Shown here piece by piece: positions 45,537 through 53,732 of a stretch of 64,000 nt of DNA (the stretch's first letter is position 1; each line of letters opens with the position of its first letter). A program made the position numbers and the translations under genes. The notes under the pieces are model-generated. The model had not been told where the DNA came from and searched no databases. It saw nothing but the letters and a program-made list of their open reading frames with translations. The DNA comes from Fundidesulfovibrio agrisoli. Its GTDB lineage: Bacteria; Desulfobacterota; Desulfovibrionia; Desulfovibrionales; Desulfovibrionaceae. Location of the stretch: assembly GCF_022808715.1 (NCBI RefSeq), contig NZ_JAKZKX010000001.1, positions 248,001-312,000 on the forward strand. The letters are read 5' to 3'.

Positions 45537-45821
45537 ATGGATTCGATGGACGCATTAGGCATGATCGAGACACGGGGGCTGACCGCGCTCATCGAGGCGG
45601 CGGACGCCATGGTCAAGGCGGCGAGGGTGCAGCTGGTGGGCTACCAGCAGATCGGCGGCGGCCTGGTGACCGCCCTGGTGCGCGGCGACGTTGCCGCCTG
45701 CAAGGCCGCCACCGACGCCGGGGCCGCCGCGGCCAAGCGCGTGGGCGAGGTGATCGCGGTGCATGTGATCCCGCGTCCCCACGGCGACCTGGAAGACATC
45801 TTCCCCCTGAAGCGCAAATAG
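45537..45821 (+). CDS. BMC-H shell protein 1 (PduA/EutM-like)
   Basis: Single BMC-domain protein of 94 residues forming hexameric facet tiles. The pore loop is IGGG ([21 protein letters not shown]). It is about 87% identical by hand count to shell protein 3 at 48242. A GGAGG site precedes the ATG. Confidence 0.95.
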   Translation: MDSMDALGMIETRGLTALIEAADAMVKAARVQLVGYQQIGGGLVTALVRGDVAACKAATDAGAAAAKRVGEVIAVHVIPRPHGDLEDIFPLKRK

Positions 45822-45842
45822 CGGGCCGGAGCGGGGGACAGC

Positions 45843-47213
45843 ATGGGCATGCCACCTGCCAGCGGCGCAGCGCGGGCGCTGCTCGACGCGGTCCGCGGGG
45901 CCGGTGTCGTAGGCGAGGGCGGGGCCGGGTTCCCGGCCCACGTCAAGTACGACACGCGCGCGGGCGTGGTCATCGCCAACGGCTGCGAATGCGAGCCCCT
46001 GCTTTACACGGACCAGCACCTGATGCGCACCCGCGCGGGGGAGATAACCCGTGCGCTCAGGGAGGTCATGGCCGCCGTGGGCGCACAGCGCGGCGTGGTG
46101 GCCATCAAGGCCAAGTACGCGGACGTGGCCCGGGCCCTGGAAGGCCCCTGCGCAAGTGCGGGGCTGGAGTTGGCCCGGTTGGACAACTTCTATCCCGCCG
46201 GGGACGAGCACATCCTGGTGCACGAGGTCACAGGCAGGACCATCCCGCCCCTGGGCCTGCCCAAGGACGTGGACGCCCTGGTGGCCAACGTGGGCACCCT
46301 GGCCTCGGTGAGCCAGGCCCTGGACGGGCTGCCGGTCACGCGCAAGACGCTCACTGTCACGGGCGAGGTGGCCCGCCCCTGCGTGCTGGAGGCCCCGCTC
46401 GGCACCAGCCTGGCCGAGATACTGGACTTCTGCGGCGGCCCCGTCGCGGCCGACCCCGTGTTCCTGCTGGGCGGCCCCATGATGGGCCGCTTCCTGGAGG
46501 ACCGCGCGGCCCTGGCCGAGGCGGTGGTCACCAAGACCACGGGCGGGCTGATCGTGCTGCCGCGCGGCCACTTCCTGCACGAGGCCGCCACGCTCACGCC
46601 CGAGGTCATGCGCAAGAGGGCGGCCACAGCCTGCATCCAGTGCCGCTACTGTACGGACCTCTGCCCCAGGTATCTGGTGGGCCACTCCTTTGAGACCCAC
46701 CGGGTCATGAAGGCCTTTGGAGCGGGCGCAGGAATCGGGGCGGAGGCGGCCCAGGGCGCACAGCAGGCCCTGCTCTGCTGCGAGTGCGGGGTCTGCGAGC
46801 TGTTCAGCTGCCCCATGCGGCTCTCGCCCCGGCGCATCAACGCCCTGTTCAAGGCTGCCTTCCGGGAGCGCGGCGTGGGCTACCAGCGCCCGCGCGAGGT
46901 GCGCCCCGCGCAGGCCGAGCTGAGACCCTTCCGCAAGATACCGGCCTCGCGCCTGGCCTCCAAGACCGGCCTAGCCCCCTACATGGACATCCACCCGGAG
47001 TTCGCGGGCCTGTTCACGCCCGGCGAGGTGCGCATCCCCCTGCGCCAGCACATCGGCGCCCCGGCCGTTGCCGTGGTCGCGCCCGGCGACAGGGTGGCCG
47101 TGGGCGACCTGCTGGGCGAAATCCCCGAGGGCGCGCTGGGCGCCCGCATCCACGCATCCATCGGCGGGGTGGTCACGGAAACCGGCGCATCCGTCGTGGT
47201 CAAAGGAGCCTGA
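45843..47213 (+). CDS. PduS/RnfC-like electron-transfer flavoprotein
   Basis: Protein of 456 residues. The N-terminal flavin/NADH-binding region has the family motif GVVGEGGAGFPAHVKY. An SLBB-like domain and two [4Fe-4S] motifs follow (CIQCRYCTDLCP, CCECGVCELFSCP), and a C-terminal biotinyl-lipoyl-like fold ends it (HIGAPAVAVVAPGDRVAVGDLLG). PduS reduces cobalamin in B12-dependent microcompartments. None is needed here, so the likely job is moving electrons from NADH out of the shell with the BMC-T protein encoded next to it. Confidence 0.88.
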   Translation: MGMPPASGAARALLDAVRGAGVVGEGGAGFPAHVKYDTRAGVVIANGCECEPLLYTDQHLMRTRAGEITRALREVMAAVGAQRGVVAIKAKYADVARALEGPCASAGLELARLDNFYPAGDEHILVHEVTGRTIPPLGLPKDVDALVANVGTLASVSQALDGLPVTRKTLTVTGEVARPCVLEAPLGTSLAEILDFCGGPVAADPVFLLGGPMMGRFLEDRAALAEAVVTKTTGGLIVLPRGHFLHEAATLTPEVMRKRAATACIQCRYCTDLCPRYLVGHSFETHRVMKAFGAGAGIGAEAAQGAQQALLCCECGVCELFSCPMRLSPRRINALFKAAFRERGVGYQRPREVRPAQAELRPFRKIPASRLASKTGLAPYMDIHPEFAGLFTPGEVRIPLRQHIGAPAVAVVAPGDRVAVGDLLGEIPEGALGARIHASIGGVVTETGASVVVKGA

Positions 47214-47214
47214 A

Positions 47215-47772
47215 GTGAAGCCGAATCTCCAGGCCGTGGGCATGATCGAGTTCAACTCCATCGCGGCGGGCATCGAGGCGGCCGACGCCATGCTCAAGGC
47301 GGCCAGCGTCTCGCCGCTTCTGATGAAGACCATCTGCCCGGGCAAGTTCGTAGCCTCGGTGCACGCGGACGTGGCCTCGGTGCGGGCCTCGGTGGAGGCC
47401 GGGCTGGCCATGGGCGCGGACTCGGCGGTGGACCATTTCGTGATCCCGAACATCGCCCCGGAGGTGGTTCTGGCCCTGTCCTGCGCTGTGGAGATCGCCC
47501 ACGGCTCCGCGCTGGGGGTCATCGAGACCTTCTCGGCGGCCTCGGCCATCGTGGCGGCGGACACCGCCGTGAAGGCCGCCGGGGTGCACCTGCTGGAGGT
47601 GCGCCTGGCCATGGGCCTGGGCGGCAAGGCCCTGTGCCTGTTCACCGGCTCCGTGGCGGAGGTGCAGGCCTCGGCCTCGGCCGGATCGGCGGCCGTGTCG
47701 GCCTCGGGGCTGCTGGTGCGCAGCGTGGTCATCCCCGGGCTGTCCCCCGAACTTCTGCCCTACATCATGTGA
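47215..47772 (+). CDS. Tandem BMC-T shell protein, PduT-like with a possible Fe-S pore
   Basis: Two BMC domains in 185 residues, forming a trimer. Cys41 in TICPGKF sits where PduT coordinates a [4Fe-4S] cluster at the three-fold pore, as I recall that family. The GTG at 47215 has AAAGGAG upstream and lies one base past the PduS-like stop. Pairing with that protein supports a shell electron conduit. Confidence 0.88.
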   Translation: MKPNLQAVGMIEFNSIAAGIEAADAMLKAASVSPLLMKTICPGKFVASVHADVASVRASVEAGLAMGADSAVDHFVIPNIAPEVVLALSCAVEIAHGSALGVIETFSAASAIVAADTAVKAAGVHLLEVRLAMGLGGKALCLFTGSVAEVQASASAGSAAVSASGLLVRSVVIPGLSPELLPYIM

Positions 47773-47783
47773 GGAGGCTGCCC

Positions 47784-48182
47784 GTGGCATCCGAAGAACG
47801 CGAGAGTTTGAACGGCGACGCCCTGGGGTTCGTGGAGACCTTCGGGCTGATCGCCGCCGTGGAAGTGGCCGACGCCATGGGCAAGGCTGCCAGGGTGCGG
47901 GTGAAGTCCGTGTGCAACGCGGACGCCGGGCTCCTGTGTGTGGTCTGCGAGGGCGACCTCGCGGCCTGCCGGGCTGCGGTGGACGCGGGCCGGGCCTCGG
48001 CAGAGCGCCTGGGGGGCTACGTGACCAGCAACCTCATCGCCCGGCCCTGGGACGACACAGGGGCGCTGATCACCCGGCATGTGGGCTCCATGTTCAGGCA
48101 GGCCGCGAAGCAGGCCTCATCCGGGAAAACCGCGAAGCAGGCCCCGGCCGGGAAGGGCAAACCCAGGGGCAAGGCGCGCTAG
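47784..48182 (+). CDS. BMC-H shell protein 2 with a basic C-terminal tail
   Basis: Single BMC domain ([21 protein letters not shown]) followed by a lysine-rich tail of about 30 residues ([18 protein letters not shown]). The pore loop lacks the usual GSG/GGG and reads NADAGLL. The tail may face the lumen or cytosol and bind cargo or nucleic acid; this is open. GTG start after GGAGG. Confidence 0.85.
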   Translation: MASEERESLNGDALGFVETFGLIAAVEVADAMGKAARVRVKSVCNADAGLLCVVCEGDLAACRAAVDAGRASAERLGGYVTSNLIARPWDDTGALITRHVGSMFRQAAKQASSGKTAKQAPAGKGKPRGKAR

Positions 48183-48241
48183 GGCCGGGGACAGCCAGAC
48201 ATCCCCCGCGCAGCGACATCAACCCAGCAAGGAGAACGACC

Positions 48242-48517
48242 ATGGACGCACTGGGCATGATCGAGACCAAGGGCATGACCGCGCTCATCGAGGCGGCCGA
48301 CGCCATGACCAAGGCCGCCCGCGTGGAGCTGGTGGGTTACGAGCGCATCGGCGGCGGCTACGTCACCGCCCTGGTGCGCGGCGACGTGGCCGCCTGCAAG
48401 GCCGCCACCGACGCCGGGGCCGCCGCCGCGCAGCGCGTGGGCGAGGTGGTCGCCGTGCACGTGATCCCCCGTCCCCACGGCGACCTCGAGGGCATCTTCC
48501 CCATAACCCGGAAATAA
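48242..48517 (+). CDS. BMC-H shell protein 3 (PduA/EutM-like)
   Basis: Protein of 91 residues, nearly the same as shell protein 1 apart from 12 substitutions by hand count; the pore-loop IGGGL becomes IGGGY. Start chosen at the ATG after AAGGAG. The pair probably form mixed or alternative facets. Confidence 0.94.
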   Translation: MDALGMIETKGMTALIEAADAMTKAARVELVGYERIGGGYVTALVRGDVAACKAATDAGAAAAQRVGEVVAVHVIPRPHGDLEGIFPITRK

Positions 48518-48561
48518 CCAGGCAAGCAGCCGGGTTCGCCCCGGCGCGCGGGAGAAATCGC

Positions 48562-48846
48562 ATGGAACTGGGCAAGGTGGTCGGACAGGTGGTGTCCACG
48601 GTGCGCGATCCGGGTTTGCCGAACCTGACGTTCCTGCTGGTGGACGTGATGGACGCCCAGGGCAACGTCACCCGGCCCGCCCAGGTGGCGGCGGACGTGC
48701 TGGGGGCGGGCGAGGGCGAGGTGGTGCTGCTGGTCCGGGGCAGTTCGGCCCGGATGGTGGTGGACGCCAAAACACCGCTGGACCTCTCGGTCATCGGCAT
48801 CGTGGACCAGGTCTGCTCGCGCGATAGAATGTTCTACAAAAAGTAA
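48562..48846 (+). CDS. BMC-P vertex protein (EutN/CcmL)
   Basis: Pentamer-forming vertex protein of 94 residues: MELGKVVGQVVSTVRDP and the C-terminal LDLSVIGIVDQV are typical. It closes the shell corners. GGGAGA precedes the ATG. Confidence 0.93.
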   Translation: MELGKVVGQVVSTVRDPGLPNLTFLLVDVMDAQGNVTRPAQVAADVLGAGEGEVVLLVRGSSARMVVDAKTPLDLSVIGIVDQVCSRDRMFYKK

Positions 48847-48867
48847 TTCCTTCTGAAGGCGGTGGCC

Positions 48868-50286
48868 ATGCGCAGCGAAGAGATAGAACAAATTGTCGAC
48901 GAGGTGCTCAGGCAGCTCGGCCGGACAGCGGCGGCCGTGGAGCCCCGCGCCCCGGCCCAGGGCGACTGGGGCGTGTTCGAGCGCCTGGAGGACGCGGTGG
49001 CCGCGGCCGAGGCGGCCCACCTGCGCCTGGACTCCCTGGCCCTGCGCGAGCGCGTGGTGCTGGCCGTGCGCCGCGCCGCCCGCTCCAACGCGCGGCGCCT
49101 GGCGGAGATGGCCGTGGACGAGACCGGCATGGGCCGCATCGAGGACAAGGTCAAAAAGAACCTTCTGGTGGCGGACCGCACCCCCGGCCCCGAGATTCTC
49201 TCGCCCAGCGCCATCACCGGCGACATGGGCCTGACCCTGGTGGAGAACGCGGCCTGGGGCGTGATCGCCTCGGTGACGCCCTCCACCAACCCGGCGGCCA
49301 CCGTCATCAACAACTCCATCAGCATGATCTCGGGCGGCAACGCCGTGGTCTTCGCCCCGCATCCCGGGGCCAAGCGCACCACGCAGGAGGCCATCCGGAT
49401 ACTCAACCGGGCCGTGCACGAGGAAACCGGGATCGGCAACCTGATGACTTGCGTCAAGGAGCCCACCATCGACGCCGCGCGCCAGCTGTTCACTTGGCCG
49501 GGCATCGACCTGCTGGTGGTGACCGGGGGCGAGGCCGTGGTCGAGGCGGCCCGCAAGACCACCAACAAGCGCCTGATCGCCGCCGGGGCGGGCAACCCCC
49601 CCGTGGTGGTGGACGAGACGGCGGACCTGGCCCGCGCGGCCAAGGGCATCTACGACGGGGCCTCCTTCGACAACAACATCGTCTGCGCCGACGAGAAGGA
49701 GATCATCGTGGTTGAGGCCGTGGCCGAGGGCCTCAAGCGCGAACTTGCCGGCGTGGGCGCGGTGGAGATCACCCGGGAGCAGGCCGAGGCCGTGGCCCGG
49801 GCCGTGATGCTCGACCACCCCGGCCCCAAGTGCCGCCCCAACCCCAAGTGGGTGGGCCGCGACGCGGCGGAGCTGGCCAGGGCCGGAGGCTTCTCCGTGC
49901 CGGATTCCTGCCGCCTGCTGTTCGTGGACGTGGGCCGGGAGGTGGACCACGTGTTCGCCCGCGTGGAGCAGATGATGCCGCTCTTGCCGCTGCTACGCGC
50001 CCGGGACTTCGCCGAGGCCGTGGAGTGGTCCATGCTGCTGGAGCGGGGCCTGCGGCACACGGCGGGCATGTACTCCCGGGACATCGAGCACATGGACGTC
50101 CTGGCCAGGCGCATGAACACCAGCCTGTTCGTGAAGAACGGGCCCCATGTGGCTGGCCTGGGCGCGGGCGGCGAGGGCTGGACCTCCATGACCATCTCCA
50201 CCCCCACCGGCGAGGGCGTCACCAACGCCCGGACCTTCGTGCGCCTGCGCCGCTGCACGCTGGTGGGCAGCTTCAGGATCGTGTGA
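48868..50286 (+). CDS. CoA-acylating acetaldehyde dehydrogenase with N-terminal encapsulation peptide
   Basis: PduP/EutE-family enzyme of 472 residues that oxidises acetaldehyde with NAD and CoA to acetyl-CoA. The catalytic Cys273 lies in FDNNIVCADEKE, with SVTPSTNPAATVINN in the cofactor region. Residues 1-19 (SEEIEQIVDEVLRQLGR) form an amphipathic helix followed by an Ala/Pro linker, the usual encapsulation peptide. The ATG at 48868 is preferred over a GTG at 48862 for ribosome-site spacing. Confidence 0.93.
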   Translation: MRSEEIEQIVDEVLRQLGRTAAAVEPRAPAQGDWGVFERLEDAVAAAEAAHLRLDSLALRERVVLAVRRAARSNARRLAEMAVDETGMGRIEDKVKKNLLVADRTPGPEILSPSAITGDMGLTLVENAAWGVIASVTPSTNPAATVINNSISMISGGNAVVFAPHPGAKRTTQEAIRILNRAVHEETGIGNLMTCVKEPTIDAARQLFTWPGIDLLVVTGGEAVVEAARKTTNKRLIAAGAGNPPVVVDETADLARAAKGIYDGASFDNNIVCADEKEIIVVEAVAEGLKRELAGVGAVEITREQAEAVARAVMLDHPGPKCRPNPKWVGRDAAELARAGGFSVPDSCRLLFVDVGREVDHVFARVEQMMPLLPLLRARDFAEAVEWSMLLERGLRHTAGMYSRDIEHMDVLARRMNTSLFVKNGPHVAGLGAGGEGWTSMTISTPTGEGVTNARTFVRLRRCTLVGSFRIV

Positions 50287-50289
50287 GCC

Positions 50290-51144
50290 ATGACTCTCGA
50301 CTGGGACCAGCTCCAGGCGCGCCTTGACGCCGCCGCCGCCATCCTGAACCGGGAGGAGCCGGTCACGGTGAGCGGCCCCCTGAGCGTGGGCGTGGACCTG
50401 GGCACCGCCGACGTGGTGCTCATGGTGCTGGACGCCTCCGGGGAGCCGGTGGCCGCGTTCCTGGAGTGGGCCGAGGTGGTGCGCGACGGCGTGGTGGTGG
50501 ACTACATGGGCGCGGTGGACATCGTGCGCGACATGGTCACCAAGGCCCGCAAGCGCACCGGGATGGAGATCAGCCACGCCTCCACGTCCTTCCCGCCCGG
50601 CACCGATCCCAGGCTGTCCACCAACATCCTGGAGGCGGCCTGGCTGGAGGTCACGGCGGTGCGCGACGAGCCCAGCTGCGTGGCCGAGCTGCTGCGGCTG
50701 GACGAAGCCGCCGTGGTGGACATCGGCGGCGGCACAACCGGCACGGCCGTGGTCCATGACGGGCGCGTGGTGTTCAGCGCAGACGAGCCCACCGGAGGCA
50801 GGCACCTGAGTCTGGTGCTGGCCGGACACTACGGGGTGGACTTCGAGGAGGCCGAGCGGATCAAGCGCGAGCCCGAGGCCCACGACGTGCTGAACCTGGT
50901 CCGCCCGACCCTGCAGCGCATCGGGGACATCGTGGCCGGGCACATCCGGGGCCACCAGGTGGGGCGCATCATCCTTTCGGGCGGCACCTGCTGCCTGCCG
51001 GGCGCGGCCGGGGTGCTGGAGGCCGAACTGGGCCTGCCCGTCACCCTGCCGAGCCAGCCGCTGCTGCTCACGCCCCTGGCCATCGCCTCGCTGCAAACCG
51101 CGCCCGCCGGGCGCCCCGACACCCGCAAAACCACAAGGGGTTGA
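50290..51144 (+). CDS. eutJ: EutJ-like actin/Hsp70-fold protein
   Basis: Protein of 284 residues with ATPase-fold motifs (VGVDLGTADVVLMVLD, VVDIGGGTTGTAVV, IILSGGTCCLPG). EutJ homologues accompany many ethanolamine and glycyl-radical microcompartments and are thought to act as chaperone or reactivation factors; the role is not settled. It begins 4 bp after the dehydrogenase. Confidence 0.88.
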   Translation: MTLDWDQLQARLDAAAAILNREEPVTVSGPLSVGVDLGTADVVLMVLDASGEPVAAFLEWAEVVRDGVVVDYMGAVDIVRDMVTKARKRTGMEISHASTSFPPGTDPRLSTNILEAAWLEVTAVRDEPSCVAELLRLDEAAVVDIGGGTTGTAVVHDGRVVFSADEPTGGRHLSLVLAGHYGVDFEEAERIKREPEAHDVLNLVRPTLQRIGDIVAGHIRGHQVGRIILSGGTCCLPGAAGVLEAELGLPVTLPSQPLLLTPLAIASLQTAPAGRPDTRKTTRG

Positions 51145-51148
51145 GACA

Positions 51149-52072
51149 ATGAAGGTCATCGACTTCCGCTTCAGGCCCAACACCCAGCAGACCATCTCCG
51201 GCATCCAGAACAGCAAGATGTTCAAGGGGTTGTGCGAATCCATCGACTTCTCCAGGATGAAGCCCCAGACCGTGGAGGAGGTTGTGGCCGACCTGGACCG
51301 CCACGGCGTGGTGCGGGCCGTGATCACCGGGCGCGACTGCGAGACCACCTACGGGGCAAAGTCCAACAACGACAGCGTGATCAAGTTCGTGAAGAAGTTT
51401 CCGGACAAGTTCTTCGGCTTCGTGGGGCTCGACCCGCACAAGGGCATGGCCGCCGTGTACGAGCTGCGCGCCGCCGTGAACGACCTGGGCATGCGCGGCG
51501 CCGCCGTGGACCCCTACCTGGCCCAGATCTACGCCAACGACGCCAAATACTATCCCATCTACGCCAAGTGCTGCGAGTTGGAGGTGCCCATCGTGTTCAC
51601 CACCGGCCCGGCCACCCTGGTGCCCGGTGCCATCATCGACCACGTGGCCCCGCGCTACATCGACTTCGTGGCCCGCGACTTCCCGGAGCTGAAGATCATC
51701 ATCAGCCACGGCGGCTACCCCTGGGTCAACGAGGCGATCATCGTGGCCCAGCGCAACCGAAACGTGTACATCGAGCTTTCGGAATACGAGTTCTCGCCCA
51801 TGTCCGAGGCATACGTGCAGGCCGCCAACACCATGATCGGGGACAAGATCCTCTACGCCAGCGCCCACCCCTTCGTGGACTTCCGGGAGGCGCTCAAGAC
51901 CTACGAGAGCCTGAATTTCAAGCCCGAGGTGCGCCGCAAGATCATGCACGACAACGCGGCCAGGCTCCTGGGGCTGAAGACCGAGCCGGCGGCCCCCGCC
52001 GTGGATGCCGACAACACCCGGGACATGGTCGCGGACATCGTGCGCGAGGTCCTGGCCCGGCTGAAGGCATGA
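51149..52072 (+). CDS. Amidohydrolase-fold protein with apparent C-terminal encapsulation peptide
   Basis: Protein of 307 residues of the amidohydrolase-2 (TIM-barrel) family. The usual HxH metal motif after the first strand is replaced by DFRFRP (residues 5-10). The GSDxP aspartate region reads YASAHPF (237-242). Only the His of IISHGG (187) is kept, so classical metal-dependent hydrolysis is doubtful. After a Pro/Ala linker, residues 288-307 (DNTRDMVADIVREVLARLKA) form an amphipathic helix like the dehydrogenase encapsulation peptide. I infer a lumen protein of unknown function. It lies 4 bp after eutJ. Confidence 0.75.
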   Translation: MKVIDFRFRPNTQQTISGIQNSKMFKGLCESIDFSRMKPQTVEEVVADLDRHGVVRAVITGRDCETTYGAKSNNDSVIKFVKKFPDKFFGFVGLDPHKGMAAVYELRAAVNDLGMRGAAVDPYLAQIYANDAKYYPIYAKCCELEVPIVFTTGPATLVPGAIIDHVAPRYIDFVARDFPELKIIISHGGYPWVNEAIIVAQRNRNVYIELSEYEFSPMSEAYVQAANTMIGDKILYASAHPFVDFREALKTYESLNFKPEVRRKIMHDNAARLLGLKTEPAAPAVDADNTRDMVADIVREVLARLKA

Positions 52073-52136
52073 CCGGCCTGGCCCGGCGCTTGATGAACCA
52101 TTGCCGCGCCCCGGGCGGCTCACAAGGACGCATCCG

Positions 52137-52898
52137 ATGTTCTCTCTGGCGGCGATAGCCTTTTTCGTGGGGGTGCTCATAGGCACCGTGGGGATCGGCG
52201 GAATCCTGCTCATTCCTGCCATCGCCGCCTTCACGGGCATGGACACGCACGAGGCCATGGCCACCGCGCTCTTCAGCTTCATCTTCACCGCGGTCATCGG
52301 CACCTACATGTTCCACCGCAAGGGCAGCATCGACTGGCTCATCGCCATGCCCATCTGCGCCGGAGCCTTGGTCTTCGGTTACCTGGGCGCGCTGGTGAAC
52401 TCGCGGGTCAACGTGCTCTGGCTGAACACGGCCCTGGCCCTGGTGATCATCTTCGCCGGGGCCTACGTGCTCAAACCGGCCTCCGGGTCCGGGCCGTTCG
52501 CCTTCGACCGCCGCTCCCCCATGCACCTTGCGCTGCTTGGGAGCATCGGCGCGGTGGTGGGGTTCATCTCCGGCCTGACCGGAGTGGGCGGGCCGGTGCT
52601 CTCGGTGCCGATCATGGTGGTGCTGGGCTTCGCCCCCATCACGGCCGTTGCCACCGGACAGGTGATCCAGGTGGCGGCGGCGGGCTCGGGCACCGTGGGC
52701 AACCTCATCCACGGGATCATCGATTTCGGGGCCGCGTCCTGGCTGACCGTGGTGCAACTGGCCGGGCTGATCATAGGCATCCGCTTCGCGCACTCCATCA
52801 GGAGTAGGCACCTGCGCACGCTGGTCGCGGTGGTCTGCATCGGGGTGGGCGGATTCCTGCTGGCGCGCTCCCTTGGGCAGATTGTGATGTTTGGTTGA
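52137..52898 (+). CDS. TSUP family (TauE/SafE) anion transporter
   Basis: Membrane protein of 253 residues with about eight helices and two repeated halves (GTVGIGGILLIPAI, SGLTGVGGPVLSVPI). TSUP proteins include sulfite and sulfoacetate exporters of sulfonate degraders. Here it could release surplus sulfite or carry another sulfonate. The ATG at 52137 follows AAGGA. It is the last gene of the microcompartment operon and of the island. Confidence 0.85.
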   Translation: MFSLAAIAFFVGVLIGTVGIGGILLIPAIAAFTGMDTHEAMATALFSFIFTAVIGTYMFHRKGSIDWLIAMPICAGALVFGYLGALVNSRVNVLWLNTALALVIIFAGAYVLKPASGSGPFAFDRRSPMHLALLGSIGAVVGFISGLTGVGGPVLSVPIMVVLGFAPITAVATGQVIQVAAAGSGTVGNLIHGIIDFGAASWLTVVQLAGLIIGIRFAHSIRSRHLRTLVAVVCIGVGGFLLARSLGQIVMFG

Positions 52899-53059
52899 TT
52901 GGCCCCAAGGCTCAAGTGGATGACTGCTGAGCCCAATGCTATGAGGCAGGGAGGAAAGTCGGCGGGGGATGATGCTCGATGAGCCGATGTCGGTGCAAAT
53001 CAACGCCGAAACTCATGCCGCATGGCAAAATCTTCGAAAGTGTCCGTGTGGGAAGAATC

Positions 53060-53152
53060 CCACACCATTGAAAAAGGGGCTTAGGACCATTGTCCTAAAC
53101 CCCTGTTTTCTTGGTGCGCCCGACAGGATTTGAACCTGTGGCCTACGGATTC
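53060..53152 (-). repeat. Right copy of the 93-bp direct repeat (att-like)
   Basis: Pairs with 21009-21101 at a constant offset of 32051. It includes the terminator and the 3' 41 nt of the intact tRNA-Arg. Confidence 0.85.
53071..53103 (-). terminator. tRNA-Arg terminator
   Basis: On the minus strand a 12-bp stem with one G-U pair and loop AATG, ending in five U residues (53071-53075). Confidence 0.85.
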
Positions 53153-53187
53153 GTAGTCCGGCGCTCTATCCGCTGAGCTACGGGCGC
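53112..53187 (-). tRNA. tRNA-Arg (anticodon ACG)
   Basis: Complete cloverleaf on the minus strand: acceptor GCGCCCG/CGGGCGC, D arm with AGCTCAGCGGATAGAGC, anticodon loop CTACGAA, T arm ACAGGTTCAAATCCTGT and encoded CCA. Target gene of the proposed island. Confidence 0.96.
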
Positions 53188-53203
53188 GTCGTCGAGAAAG
53201 GCG

Positions 53204-53231
53204 TTCTAAAGAAACACCCCCCTTACGTCAA
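53204..53231 (-). promoter_or_regulatory. Probable promoter of tRNA-Arg
   Basis: On the minus strand TTGACG (53231-53226), a 16-bp spacer, and TTAGAA (53209-53204), about 17 bp before the tRNA 5' end. Confidence 0.5.
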
Positions 53232-53248
53232 GCACGAATCTGAATTTT

Positions 53249-53683
53249 TTAAAAATTTATGAAAACGGAATGCTCAGGGTCTTTCAAAAACAAGCACCAG
53301 CGAGGCTTGAGCCGGATTATCCGGATGTCTTCCTGAGAGAGCAGCCCCTCCAGGTGCGGGTGCCGGGCGAGCAGGGCGCTCGCTATCTCCGCCTGCTCGG
53401 CCTGTCCGGCCACGTTCACCTGGTCGCCGCCGATGGTCAGCGCCTTGGTGGGGCCCTCGCCGCCGTTGCCCCTGTCGTCGAGGAGCAGGGCCATTCTGGG
53501 GTTGGCCAGCAGGTTGGCCCACTTCCTGGTTCTGGCGGAAGTGGCCATATGGATGTATTCCAGGTCCGGGCGCACCGCGTAGGCCATCAGCGAGGCGTGC
53601 GGGACGTCCTGGAAGCTGGTGGCCAGCACGCCGTGGCTGTTCTCCAGTATCATGGCGGATATCTCTTCGGGTATTGGTGGCAT
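53249..53683 (-). CDS. Pyridoxamine 5'-phosphate oxidase-fold flavoprotein
   Basis: Protein of 144 residues with a split-barrel FMN-binding fold: HGVLATSF, HIHMATSARTRKWANLLANPRMALLLDD-like sequence with the FMN-contact segment TSARTRKWANL. The start at 53683 follows AGGAGGAG; longer frames cross the divergent gene. Members bind FMN, F420 or haem; the function is unknown. It is divergent from the PAPS-reductase-like gene. Confidence 0.75.
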   Translation of the reverse strand: MPPIPEEISAMILENSHGVLATSFQDVPHASLMAYAVRPDLEYIHMATSARTRKWANLLANPRMALLLDDRGNGGEGPTKALTIGGDQVNVAGQAEQAEIASALLARHPHLEGLLSQEDIRIIRLKPRWCLFLKDPEHSVFINF

Positions 53684-53732
53684 GTGCTCCTCCTGGGGGC
53701 GGCATCCGGGCCATAAACACACTATCAGCCCC

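Larger units (their letters stand above)
21009..53152. mobile_element. Putative genomic island inserted at the 3' end of tRNA-Arg(ACG)
   Basis: A 93-bp sequence at 21009-21101 recurs in the same orientation at 53060-53152 with about two mismatches. The right copy is the last 41 nt of an intact tRNA-Arg plus its terminator; the left copy is a tRNA fragment that ends inside the anticodon arm. This is the standard footprint of tyrosine-recombinase integration at a tRNA 3' end. The cargo is the carrier-protein/hydroxylase cluster and the isethionate microcompartment. No integrase, relaxase or transposase was found inside, so it would be immobilised or moved in trans. Confidence 0.7.

Noticed and set aside
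45843-47213. PduS-like protein as evidence for a B12-dependent diol dehydratase compartment
   Set aside because: No PduCDE, cobalamin reactivase or adenosyltransferase is present; the core enzyme is a glycyl radical lyase.
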